A DNA stretch of 64,000 nt, from contig MWFE01000010.1 in the NCBI GenBank assembly GCA_002071445.1, positions 1 to 64,000 on the forward strand. Reading direction: 5' to 3'. Origin of the DNA: Bacteroidetes bacterium ADurb.Bin008 (GTDB lineage: Bacteria; Bacteroidota; Bacteroidia; Bacteroidales; Tenuifilaceae). The translations under genes and the position numbers were made by a program. Below, piece after piece: positions 1 through 9,163 of the stretch (positions are counted from its first letter, which is position 1; every line of letters begins with the position of its first letter). The notes under the pieces are model-generated. The model was not told the DNA's origin and ran no database searches. It saw nothing but the letters and a program-made list of their open reading frames with translations.

Positions 1-41
1 GACGCTTGCCACGCCCAAAATCAAAAGCTAGCCGCATAAAT

Positions 42-74
42 AAAAAAAAGGCTGCATCGCTTATGATACAGCCT
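42..74 (-). terminator. Rho-independent terminator of the T9SS cargo gene
   Basis: On the minus strand a 10-bp stem (one G-T pair) with a 5-6 nt loop is followed by a run of eight T. It lies about 40 bases past the stop codon of the gene ending at 111, so it fits as that gene's terminator. Confidence 0.75.
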
Positions 75-110
75 CTCCCAACCGTATGAGAAAAAATTAA
101 AAAAACACTA

Positions 111-3100
111 CTAGTTAACCTGTAGTTTATGCGTATATGTACCCTTTTCGGTTTTAACTACTATCAGGTAAATGCCATTGTTCAGCGCAGATACATCAAT
201 CAATGCGCTTTGCCCGGTGCCACGGATTGAATATATGGTTTTACCCAGCGTGCTAATCACACTAATGTTATCAATCCTATGCTCAGCCATAATGTTAACA
301 TAGCTGGTAGCGGGGTTGGGGTATATATTTATATTCTCCTGTTTTGATACTATCACCGAGTTAATATACTCCACATTAAGAGTTACAGGAATAGTAACTT
401 GCGGATTTTCGGCGTCGTTGCTCAGGAACCATAAGTTAGCGGTATAAATTCCCGCATCTAGATCCATGGCATCGAAGGTTAAAGTCAACTCGTCCATCTC
501 GCCCTCAGCCAGCAAGCCGGTTGACGGCTCAATGGTAAGCCACTCAGGACCATTGAACGAGAGGTTTGCACGGATATTCAGATTGTTGTTCAATCCGTTA
601 TCGGCAAGGTGCTCCCAGTTAGCGTTGTCAATGCATACCCAATCGCCGTTTGCGTTGGCAGGACCATAGTCCATACCCAGAACATATGTATCTGGTTCGT
701 GGGTAATTTTAAACCCAACCCACACATCGGTTCCGGTGATGGTAACAGGGCTTTCGAGGGTTATGGTATTCCAACTCGATGGAGTGGGAGTAAAGTCTTG
801 CTCATATAGCAGTTCGCCTGCTGAGGTGGTGGTTCCGGCATCCCAAATCATAAGGGATATCTCAGTAGGCATAGCTTCAATGTACACATCCACCGATTCA
901 ATCTGATAGTTTTCGAAAATGGTTGTCAACTCCGAAGTAAAGCGGGCTGCTCCGTAGAATGTTCCTCCGCCAATCAGCCCAAGGGCATCATAGTTATCAC
1001 CATCATAATGAATGGTTGTACCCTTATCATTCTCCTTTTTAGCAAGCGGCGTGAGGGTGTTCTTCCTGCTACTTCCAAGACCCAGTTTGCCCGACTTATG
1101 AATTTGTCCCACAGGAACTTCCTTGGTTTTCGTTTCGCCGGCGGTGTATTGTACATAAGCTTTGTAGGCGAGAAATCCTGTGCCAACATTTTGTACTGTA
1201 ATCGTTTTAGTTTCCACATGGTTGTGGTAAATCTCTTCGTTTATTTCCGAAACGCTGATTTCAATGGTGGGTACACCGGGGTTAAAATTGAGGACAAAGG
1301 ATACAAATTCGCCATCGGGGGTTAGGGCTGCACCGATGAACACGTTGGCGTCGGGGGTAACATCGTTTACGCTGAAGAAAATCCAATCGCCGGCATCGTA
1401 CCAGCCCCTGCTGGAAACATAATCGTTGAAGGTTTCCATATCACCATTGGGATGCCTTACGAATGCCCTGCGGCCGTCGGGCATGGGCGGGAATCCTTCG
1501 GCAGTATAGCCGAATACAGTTCCATCCTCGAGCACTGCCAATGGATTGACCATGCCGTCATTGAGTTCGTTGCTGAAAATGGTTACACCTTTGGTTGGCG
1601 ACCAGATGAACCCTTGGTCGCCAAGCGAACCGGTTACATAGCTTCCGTTGGCCGAAGCGCCAAAGGCCTCACCGTACTCCTCGTCGTCAATGAAGATGGT
1701 TTGACCTTGGTACCAAATCACCGGAGTTCTCGACCAGGTGGGTTCGCCCCAACCGTAAATTACACTGCCATCAGCACTAATACCATTGGCCCTTGAGTTG
1801 CCGTCAATATCGGCACCAATCATCTCATAACCATCGTTTTGTGTCCATTTAAATGCTACTACGTCCCAGTTGGCATACCACTGCATACCCACCACTATGC
1901 TGCCATCGGCACTTATACCATAACCGTCGTTATAATATTCCATAGTAATTTCAGGTACTTCGGGGTTCATGCCAAGGAACTGCCATTGCTGTGTGTCCTT
2001 GTTCCAGATTCCGGCAAAGCTGGTTTCTTCTCCCTCTTCAGATTCAACTGTGAATGAACCGGCAACCAGCCCGTTGTCGGAAACGCTCTGTGCATCTCCT
2101 GGAAAATCATAGGTTTGACCAAAGGCGGTCCAGAGGTAGCTGGTTCCACCACCAAAATGAATCCCCGAAACGTATATGCCATCTGAAGAAACGGCGCTGG
2201 GGAAGGTATAGTCAGGCACAATAACAGATATCATTACATCCTGAGCCTCCATTACCTTGAGCGTTGCAGCAACGGTAGCTGTTGGATTTTCCTCATCGTT
2301 GCTTGTGATGGTGATATTGGCATGGTATTCTCCCAAAGAGAGCCCGGTGGCATTGAAGTTAAGAGTTATGGTATTGCTGCTTTTTGCAGGAATACTTCCG
2401 CTGGTTGGGTTGGCAGTCAGCCAGCCATTGCCTTCAACATAGTCTATCTCAATCTCATAGTTAAGATTCTGAATACCATCGTTAATCACTTTGAAAGATT
2501 TGCTTCCCGATCCGCCTTCGCCTACCGTACAGCTTACCTGAGTAGTGCTGATGAGCATAATCGGCGCTTCGTCAAGTTCTTCACCAAACGAAACATCGTC
2601 AATAACCCAAATATGCGAGAAATCCCCTTCGTAACGGAATGCGATGTAGATATCCTGTCCTACGTAATCCTCCAGATTTAATACCACCTGCGACCAGTCA
2701 TCGTTAACCGCATCGGGTGTCCACACTTCAACGTAATCGCCATCTGCCGGGTCGGCACTTCCGTTGCTCACCAGCACGCTGTTTTTGCCATAGAATTCGG
2801 CATCAATTACCATGTTCCAGAATGATAGATAGTAGAACCCATCCTCGGGCAAACCGATTTGGGGTGTAACCAGCCAGTTATCCGAAGCACCACTCCATCC
2901 GTAGTCGTGGAGTGCCGACCATTCGCCTTCGGGTGTGTGGTTTTGCCAATCGCTATGTTCCCATGTGGGCGTTTCGCTTAGGAGGCTGAACATACTCCAG
3001 CCCGCGGGGGGAAATTCGTCATTCTCAAAATCCTCAGAAATTACGGTAATCGTGGATGAATACCGGGCCACGTCAGTTCCGTAGGAAACGACCACTTCGT

Positions 3101-3209
3101 CATTCCCGTTTTTATGCAAGCCCTGAGCGAAAACCCCGGCTGCATTGGTCAAGATAAAAAACAGGGAAAGGATTACCAACCCCATTCTCAGTGTAAAGTT
3201 TTTAAGCAT
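111..3209 (-). CDS. Exported multidomain protein with type IX secretion sorting domain
   Basis: A 1032-aa protein with an N-terminal signal peptide (about residues 1-29, ending VFAQG). Residues about 55-215 look like a choice-of-anchor J/MAM-type beta-sandwich (SDNWLVTPQI, WVIDDVSFG). Two BACON-like or Ig-like modules follow the pattern 'ANITITSNDEENP' and 'ANLWFLSNDAENP'. Between them, about residues 330-640, is a series of HAF-type repeats (SADGSIVVG, SADGSVIYG). The last ~75 residues form a type A T9SS C-terminal domain (NIYPNPATSYVNI ... ALNNGIYLIVV), so the protein should pass the outer membrane by T9SS and be released or anchored at the surface. No catalytic domain is evident; an adhesin-like or binding role is only inference. 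Confidence 0.9.
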   Translation of the reverse strand: MLKNFTLRMGLVILSLFFILTNAAGVFAQGLHKNGNDEVVVSYGTDVARYSSTITVISEDFENDEFPPAGWSMFSLLSETPTWEHSDWQNHTPEGEWSALHDYGWSGASDNWLVTPQIGLPEDGFYYLSFWNMVIDAEFYGKNSVLVSNGSADPADGDYVEVWTPDAVNDDWSQVVLNLEDYVGQDIYIAFRYEGDFSHIWVIDDVSFGEELDEAPIMLISTTQVSCTVGEGGSGSKSFKVINDGIQNLNYEIEIDYVEGNGWLTANPTSGSIPAKSSNTITLNFNATGLSLGEYHANITITSNDEENPTATVAATLKVMEAQDVMISVIVPDYTFPSAVSSDGIYVSGIHFGGGTSYLWTAFGQTYDFPGDAQSVSDNGLVAGSFTVESEEGEETSFAGIWNKDTQQWQFLGMNPEVPEITMEYYNDGYGISADGSIVVGMQWYANWDVVAFKWTQNDGYEMIGADIDGNSRANGISADGSVIYGWGEPTWSRTPVIWYQGQTIFIDDEEYGEAFGASANGSYVTGSLGDQGFIWSPTKGVTIFSNELNDGMVNPLAVLEDGTVFGYTAEGFPPMPDGRRAFVRHPNGDMETFNDYVSSRGWYDAGDWIFFSVNDVTPDANVFIGAALTPDGEFVSFVLNFNPGVPTIEISVSEINEEIYHNHVETKTITVQNVGTGFLAYKAYVQYTAGETKTKEVPVGQIHKSGKLGLGSSRKNTLTPLAKKENDKGTTIHYDGDNYDALGLIGGGTFYGAARFTSELTTIFENYQIESVDVYIEAMPTEISLMIWDAGTTTSAGELLYEQDFTPTPSSWNTITLESPVTITGTDVWVGFKITHEPDTYVLGMDYGPANANGDWVCIDNANWEHLADNGLNNNLNIRANLSFNGPEWLTIEPSTGLLAEGEMDELTLTFDAMDLDAGIYTANLWFLSNDAENPQVTIPVTLNVEYINSVIVSKQENINIYPNPATSYVNIMAEHRIDNISVISTLGKTIYSIRGTGQSALIDVSALNNGIYLIVVKTEKGTYTHKLQVN

Positions 3210-3264
3210 AGTTCATTGTTTTTGGTTAATACTGAAAGAATATGATTATCAACATTTTTGGCTG

Positions 3265-3444
3265 CTAATTTGTTTCATCGGTCAGCTGATTTTTACTTTC
3301 GGCAACGCTGTTTTCAACCAGTTTTAAAATCTTCTTCAAGGCCTGCGTTCGGGTTTTATTGTGCTCCACCAGCTCCTCCAAGTTCATTTGAGGCTTTTGT
3401 TTTCCCCTATGCGATGATGAACTGTTTTTAGAATTTTTTGCCAT
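3265..3444 (-). CDS. Small charged protein, 59 aa, unknown function
   Basis: An intact ORF from ATG at 3444 to TAG at 3265. It encodes a Ser/Lys-rich N-terminus (MAKNSKNSSSSHRGKQKPQ) and then a predicted amphipathic helix (MNLEELVEHNKTRTQALKKI). It has no membrane segment or signal peptide. It lies about 55 bases upstream of the start of the T9SS cargo gene on the same strand and could be co-transcribed with it. I do not recognise the family. The coding call rests on a full ORF with balanced amino-acid composition and good placement in a gap between genes. Confidence 0.6.
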   Translation of the reverse strand: MAKNSKNSSSSHRGKQKPQMNLEELVEHNKTRTQALKKILKLVENSVAESKNQLTDETN

Positions 3445-3598
3445 ATGGGTTCAGCTGAGAGACAAATAATATTTTGCCAAAGTTCTGATGAAAAATGGAG
3501 GATGAAGAAAAACCCGTATGCACATCTATGCAACGCGAGGGTAAAAATGGCGCTACATTAATGCTACAAGATAATGCAATTAGTAAAATATCAGTTAA

Positions 3599-5275
3599 TT
3601 ATAAGCCTGATAGGTATTCTATCAGCCCAATGTCGGAGTTGGTTAGGTTCAGCTTTTTCCTAAGCCGTGTTCGGGCCACTTCGATACTTCGGAACGACTG
3701 TCCTGTGATTGATGAAATCTCCTTGGTGGACATGTTCAGCCGCAGGAATGCGCAAAGCTTTCGCTCATTGGGCGATAGGTTGGGATGTGTTTCGTTCAAT
3801 TTTTCGTAGAATTTGTTGTGAACCTGATGGAATCGTGTTTCAAACTCTTCCCAAACGCTATCCTCCTGCGTATTTTCTAAATCTTCAATTATGCTTTTTA
3901 TAAGCAGCTGATTTTCCTTTTTGAAATTATGGCTGTAGGCCAATAGCCTCTCGGCAATGCTTCCAATCAGCTCATTGCGTCGGATTTGGTAGATAACGTT
4001 GGTTGTCAGTTCCTTGTTTTTTACCTCCAGTTCCAGGGCCATTGCCTCCTTTTCCAGAGCCATTTTCTCCGATGCCAGCTTGATATTCCTGTTCTGCAGG
4101 TTCATCCTGCGTAAACGGCTTTGCGACAGGAAGTAAAGTAGCCCAAGGATTACCACCAATAGCAGTAACACTATGGCAACAAAGGCATGCCTTAGGGTTT
4201 GCTTCCGCTGCTCTATAAGCCTTATCTGTTCCTGCTCTCTCTGCTGTGAAACGATTTCCATTCTGGTGAACTCGCGCATAGTCTCCTCGGCCTTTATCCT
4301 GTCGGAGAACTCTTTAAGGAGGATGTGGTATTTCAACGCCGAATCGGATTGATGCCGTGCATTGTAAATCTCGAACAGTTGCTCGCAAATTGACAAGAGG
4401 GTGGCAGTGCTGCCTACGGCAGCAGCAAGGCTGTAGCCACGGTAAAATGTTTCCAACGCCTCGTTGTACCTGTTTTGCGTTTTGTACAGTATCCCTAACA
4501 TTCTGTACGACGAAGCCTCGCCACTTTTGTCATTGAACCCCCTCCTGATTTTAAGGGCTAAATCCATATTGCGGAAGGCCTGTTCGTACTCGCCCATCTT
4601 CACATGGATGCCCCCCAGGTTATTGTAGAGCATGGCAACGTTTTTTTTATCATCGGAAACGTGATTTGACAGACCAATGCCCCTGTGGTAGTAGTCGATG
4701 GCGCGGGGGTAGTCGCCCAGGTTATCGTGTACAATGCCCAAGTTGTTGTAAATGCTAATCAGTTGGTAGGGAGGTGTGGTATCGCCACTGAGGGCAGCCA
4801 TGTCCGAAAAAATTTCCAATGCCTCATGAAAATACTCCTTGGCCTCGTCAAATTTTTTCAGTTGCAGCAATACCCCACCCAGGTTCGTCAGTATGCTTGC
4901 GCGACTTTTATTGTCGCCCAGCTCACGGCACAGTCCCAAGGCCCTTTGATAGTGTTTTAACGATATATCCAGCAATCCCTGGTAAAAACAGATGTTGCCA
5001 AGCCCTATCAGCGCTTCAACCTGATTCTGCTTATTCTTGCTATGTTCGGATAGTTTTAGCGCCTCGTTGGCATAGTGAAAAGAGAGGGAAAGATTGGTGG
5101 ATGCGTACTGGTATGCCACATCAATAAGGGCCTTAACCCTGGTGGAATCATTTTTCGAAGCCTCGAAAATGTAAAGCAGCGAATCGATTTGACGTTGCTC
5201 CTGCCCTCTTGCAGGCAAAAAAGTAATATGCAGCAACAGCAGCAGGGGAATGTACTGACGGCCGAATCGTATCAT
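3599..5275 (-). CDS. Membrane-anchored TPR protein with LuxR-type HTH
   Basis: A 558-aa protein with a signal peptide (ends about residue 24, PARGQ), then a long run of tetratricopeptide repeats to about residue 310 (e.g. YNNLGIVHDNLGDYPRAIDYY). One transmembrane helix follows at about 350-372 (FVAIVLLLLVVILGLLYFL), then a coiled coil, and a C-terminal helix-turn-helix of LuxR/GerE type (LSPNERKLCAFLRLNMSTKEISSI). This layout is common in Bacteroidota: TPRs outside the inner membrane, DNA-binding domain inside. It lacks histidine kinase and receiver domains. It is divergent from the M14 peptidase gene at 5490, which may be a target, but nothing in the sequence proves this. Confidence 0.85.
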   Translation of the reverse strand: MIRFGRQYIPLLLLLHITFLPARGQEQRQIDSLLYIFEASKNDSTRVKALIDVAYQYASTNLSLSFHYANEALKLSEHSKNKQNQVEALIGLGNICFYQGLLDISLKHYQRALGLCRELGDNKSRASILTNLGGVLLQLKKFDEAKEYFHEALEIFSDMAALSGDTTPPYQLISIYNNLGIVHDNLGDYPRAIDYYHRGIGLSNHVSDDKKNVAMLYNNLGGIHVKMGEYEQAFRNMDLALKIRRGFNDKSGEASSYRMLGILYKTQNRYNEALETFYRGYSLAAAVGSTATLLSICEQLFEIYNARHQSDSALKYHILLKEFSDRIKAEETMREFTRMEIVSQQREQEQIRLIEQRKQTLRHAFVAIVLLLLVVILGLLYFLSQSRLRRMNLQNRNIKLASEKMALEKEAMALELEVKNKELTTNVIYQIRRNELIGSIAERLLAYSHNFKKENQLLIKSIIEDLENTQEDSVWEEFETRFHQVHNKFYEKLNETHPNLSPNERKLCAFLRLNMSTKEISSITGQSFRSIEVARTRLRKKLNLTNSDIGLIEYLSGL

Positions 5276-5489
5276 AATCTGTGCCTCACATTTTTAATAC
5301 AAATATATGCAAATAAATCGTCGGGCATCATACCTGTGTTTGTTTGCCTCTCTCATTCAGGCGGTGATACTCTTATTGCGTTTTCCGAAGATTGAATTTG
5401 TTAAATTTTGGAGTACATTTTTTGTTTCAGCTAATCCTTTCATGGTCAAATCAATCAAAATCGGTGTAGCAAACAAAAAAGATTAACCC

Positions 5490-7115
5490 ATGAGAACCAC
5501 TATTTCCATTATTGCCATTTTTTTGCTGTACATATCATCAAACGCCCAGCCGTTCACTGCTGCTGAACTCTCCAACTATACATCGACCATGACCAATGCC
5601 GAGGTGAAGGCATACATTGCGGAATTGGAGGCCATGTCCCCCTATGTGAAGAATTTCAGTTTGGGAAAAAGTGCTGGGGGGCAGGATATCGACTACTTCG
5701 TGATGGCCAATCCCATGCCCTCAAACCCCGGGCAAATAGACCGCAGCAAGCGGGTGGTGGTGTATGTGCAGGCCAATATCCATGCGGGAGAGGTTGAGGG
5801 TAAAGAGGCCGTGCTGATGTATGCCCGCGATGTGCTGACCAGGAACCCTGAGGTGCTCAAAAGGGTAGTGCTTGTGGTTTGCCCCAATTTCAATATTGAT
5901 GGCAACGAACCCTTCAGCACCATGAACCGCCCTCACCAGAATGGCCCGTCGAGCGGGGTGGGGGTTAGGCACAACGCCGAACTGCTGGACTTGAACCGCG
6001 ATGCCATGAAGTTGGAAACCTCAGAGATGAGAGGGTTGCTCACATCGGTAATCAGGTATTGGGACCCGGCCATCTCTCTGGATTGCCATGCCACTAACGG
6101 TGCTTACCGTGAGGAGCCCGTTTCGTTCACATGGATGATGAACCCCAACACCCACCCATGGCTCATTGATTTCATGCGTGACGATATGATGCCCTCCGTT
6201 AGCCAGGCGCTAACGAGTAAGCACAACGTGCTCAACTGCTACTACGGTGAGTTTGTTGAGAGGCACAACCTCAACAGCGGATGGATTTCGTACGCATCGG
6301 AACCCCGCTACTTCACCAACTACCTGGGCCTGAGAAACAGGCTGGCCATTCTGAACGAGAATAACGTTTACTCCGATTACAAGTCGAGGGTGCAGGGATG
6401 CTATGCTCTCATCAGCTGCGTTGTCGATTATGCATACAACAATGTGCAGAAAATCAACAGCCTTATTACCTCGGTGGAAAAATCGAGTGCCGACAGGGGC
6501 ACTTTTAAGGCCCAGCCCGATTCGTTTGCCATTGCCTACGACGTGCGGCCTACGCCAAATCCCGTAACCGTTAGGGCCAATGTTATGCTGGAGAGCATTG
6601 ATGAGAACGGGCGCAAAGTCTTCACCAAAACCGATGAGATTAAGCCGGTTACCCTGCCATACCTGGCACACTACTACCCAACCAAAAATGTGGTTTTTCC
6701 CACGGCTTATATTTTGAAGTACAACGACCGAAGGGTGATTGACAACCTGATTACCCAAGGGATAAAGTTACATAGGCTGACCGTTGATACCGAATTGGAT
6801 GTGGAGGAATTCAACTTCACCTCCATTAAGCCCGAGGGAAGAATTAATCAGGGACACTACTGCCAACAGGTGGAGGGAGCGTATGAAAATAAGCGGGTAA
6901 CGCTTCCCGGGGAATCGATGGTTGTACTGACCAACCAGCCCCTTTCGAACCTGATATGCTACCTGTTGGAGCCACAGAGCAACGACTGTTTGCTATACTG
7001 GAATTTCTTCGATAAATACCTTACTCCCCAGTGGGGACGAGGATATTATCCTTATCCGGTGTACAAAATTACAGGCCCCATGGACGGGGTCTCCCTGGCG
7101 GAATTTGGAGATTAA
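5490..7115 (+). CDS. Exported M14-family zinc carboxypeptidase
   Basis: A 541-aa protein with a signal peptide (residues 1-19, ISSNAQ). The M14 zinc site is visible: H98 and E101 in NIHAGEVEGKEAV, and H200 in LDCHATNGAYREE. The DLNRD motif that helps bind substrate in this family is also present. The C-terminal ~200 residues lie outside the catalytic core and have no clear identity. It probably trims peptides or peptidoglycan fragments in the periplasm or outside the cell. Start ATG 5490 gives a good signal peptide. The next gene, an S41 protease, follows on the same strand, so this may be a small proteolytic pair. Confidence 0.88.
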   Translation: MRTTISIIAIFLLYISSNAQPFTAAELSNYTSTMTNAEVKAYIAELEAMSPYVKNFSLGKSAGGQDIDYFVMANPMPSNPGQIDRSKRVVVYVQANIHAGEVEGKEAVLMYARDVLTRNPEVLKRVVLVVCPNFNIDGNEPFSTMNRPHQNGPSSGVGVRHNAELLDLNRDAMKLETSEMRGLLTSVIRYWDPAISLDCHATNGAYREEPVSFTWMMNPNTHPWLIDFMRDDMMPSVSQALTSKHNVLNCYYGEFVERHNLNSGWISYASEPRYFTNYLGLRNRLAILNENNVYSDYKSRVQGCYALISCVVDYAYNNVQKINSLITSVEKSSADRGTFKAQPDSFAIAYDVRPTPNPVTVRANVMLESIDENGRKVFTKTDEIKPVTLPYLAHYYPTKNVVFPTAYILKYNDRRVIDNLITQGIKLHRLTVDTELDVEEFNFTSIKPEGRINQGHYCQQVEGAYENKRVTLPGESMVVLTNQPLSNLICYLLEPQSNDCLLYWNFFDKYLTPQWGRGYYPYPVYKITGPMDGVSLAEFGD

Positions 7116-7224
7116 CAACCTGCTCGTTTTTTTGTTGTTTCACAAAAAGGTTGTAGTATGGCAGTCTTTTTGCGCGAATGGACAATGTTGGCGGATAAGT
7201 ATTTTTTTAATTTGGCATGCTCAC

Positions 7225-8838
7225 ATGAATGAATCCCGAATACAAAATTTACTCAATACCTTTAAGGGCATTAGTCTACTATTTATTGTGGCCCTGCTTT
7301 TTAGCAGCTGTGTTACGGCAAAGCGTTACAATGCGCAAATCAGCACCCCCAATAGCCCCGAGAATCTCCGCGCCGATGTGGATTACATTCATAAACGGAT
7401 AGAAAAACTTCATCCGGAGCTCTACTGGTACATCAGCAAGGAAGAACTCGAACATAAATTCGATAGTTTGAAGGCATCCATTGATACTCCCATGACAAGC
7501 AACGAGTTTTATTTCAGGATTAGCCCTGTGATTGCATCGGTTAGGCAGGGTCACACGAGGGCATTCCCTGTGCTGCCACGAAAAATAAGGCAAGAACGCA
7601 AGGCATTAAGAAAAATGGATGACCCACCCCTTGCCCGATACCAATACGAACTGTTCGACAACAAGCTCTACGTGGTGAAAGTGCCCGAGGGTGATAGTTG
7701 CATCAGGGTGGGTTCAGAGATTCTCTCGGCCAATGGCCATTCCACTTCTGAAATCTTTGACCAGTTCCGCAATACATATACCTCCGATGGCTACAACACA
7801 ACCCTCTACCCATTGATGAATGCCAAACAGTTTCCATCGTTTGTCAACGTGCTAAGTAATCAAAGCGATAGCGTCAGGCTAACATACGTTTTCAACAGCC
7901 ATACCATTGATACTCTTCTTGCCCGACAGCCTAAGAAGGATGTCAGTCCTAAGGATACGCTCAAGACCAAAAAAACGAAAGAGGAGCTAAAGCTGGAGCA
8001 GCAAAAGGCAAAGGTTGAGAGAAAAAAGCGGAGGCTGCAGGGCTATAACTACATAACGAAAACCTATAGCAAGAACCTGTCATTTATGGAGCCCGACAGC
8101 AGTATAGCCGTCATGAAAATCAACGACTTTTCCCGTGGGAGAATGCGACAATTTTATAAGGAAAGTTTTGCGCGTATCGATTCCATGCAATCCCGTGCGC
8201 TGGTTATTGATCTACGCGGTAACCCGGGGGGTAAATTGGCAGATATTGCCAAGCTATACTCATACCTTGTGGACACATCCTTCGTGTTCATTGATGGGAT
8301 GGAAATCACTTCTAGGTATAGTTTTATTTTGGGGCATTATTGGAGTGCTATTCCGGTACTTGTTAAAGCCCTTAATTTCACTTTGGGTCTGCCATTCTAT
8401 GCAGGGCAGTTGGCATTAATACGTAAGGTTGATGGAAAATACTATCACTTCCTTTCATCGGCCAGGGAGCGTAAACCCATGCCCAATGCCTTTAAAGGCA
8501 AAGTGTATGTGCTGATAGATGGAGGCAGTTTTTCGGCATCAAGCATTATCTCGACTAACCTTATGGGTAGCCAAAGGGCCACTTTTGTGGGTGAAGAGAC
8601 AGGAGGGGCTTTTAACGGATGCGTAGCTGGTATTATGCCGGTATTCGTAATGCCCCATTCCAAGATTCCCGTAAAGTTTGGATTGGGGGTTATCAGACCA
8701 TACTACAAAAGCCCTGTTGATGGCAGAGGAATCATGCCTCAAGTGGAAATCAAGCCAACACTGCAGGATAGGATAAATGGCAAGGACCCCGAGTTGGAAT
8801 GGGTAATAGACGATGTAAGACAGCATACTCGGGAATAG
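7225..8838 (+). CDS. S41-family serine protease, lipoprotein
   Basis: A 537-aa protein. The start at 7225 is preferred over the longer reading because it gives a lipoprotein signal with lipobox FSSC at about residue 29. An S41/C-terminal-processing-protease core is present: substrate-recognition motif LVIDLRGNPGG and the serine-nucleophile region DGGSFSASSIIS, followed by FVGEETGG. A Lys-rich insertion (KDTLKTKKTKEELKLEQQ) around residues 235-265 sits between the N-terminal and catalytic parts. A clear PDZ domain is not obvious. It is likely attached to a periplasm-facing membrane and acts in protein turnover. It lies 110 bp after the M14 peptidase gene. Confidence 0.87.
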   Translation: MNESRIQNLLNTFKGISLLFIVALLFSSCVTAKRYNAQISTPNSPENLRADVDYIHKRIEKLHPELYWYISKEELEHKFDSLKASIDTPMTSNEFYFRISPVIASVRQGHTRAFPVLPRKIRQERKALRKMDDPPLARYQYELFDNKLYVVKVPEGDSCIRVGSEILSANGHSTSEIFDQFRNTYTSDGYNTTLYPLMNAKQFPSFVNVLSNQSDSVRLTYVFNSHTIDTLLARQPKKDVSPKDTLKTKKTKEELKLEQQKAKVERKKRRLQGYNYITKTYSKNLSFMEPDSSIAVMKINDFSRGRMRQFYKESFARIDSMQSRALVIDLRGNPGGKLADIAKLYSYLVDTSFVFIDGMEITSRYSFILGHYWSAIPVLVKALNFTLGLPFYAGQLALIRKVDGKYYHFLSSARERKPMPNAFKGKVYVLIDGGSFSASSIISTNLMGSQRATFVGEETGGAFNGCVAGIMPVFVMPHSKIPVKFGLGVIRPYYKSPVDGRGIMPQVEIKPTLQDRINGKDPELEWVIDDVRQHTRE

Positions 8839-9163
8839 CCAATGGTATTATTACTTTTGAAATGTGGGGGGCACATGGGATATAAAACCCTCACTTTCGA
8901 TAAAACAATTATACAGATATCATTCGATTCCTACGGACAGAATCTGTTCCGCAAATTCTCCCTGACTTAGGCAGTTGAACTTCATATGATTAATGGCAAA
9001 ACCTATGGGCCTGATTATGATAGATGTCTAAACTAAATTACCTAAACTGAGTTTTAAGTGCAAATGGCAGATAAAATCTAATATCAAGTCTCAATAATGG
9101 CATGCTTTTTATTGTATAACTATTAAAAATGTACGAAGACTAAACCTACATAAACCTACAATC
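8839..9163. other. Intergenic stretch, no gene seen
   Basis: About 325 bases between the S41 protease and the KPSSS-tail protein. I find no convincing ORF or RNA. Immediately before the downstream ATG there is a short direct repeat, AAACCTACA twice at about 9144-9162. A small inverted repeat (ACAGA-A-TCTGT) lies near 8938-8948. Confidence 0.5.

Noticed and set aside
9106-9124. Sigma-54 -24/-12 promoter before the KPSSS-tail gene
   Set aside because: TGGCATGC has the -24-like part but the -12 GC is missing; the match is too weak to call even though an NtrC-type activator is in the window.
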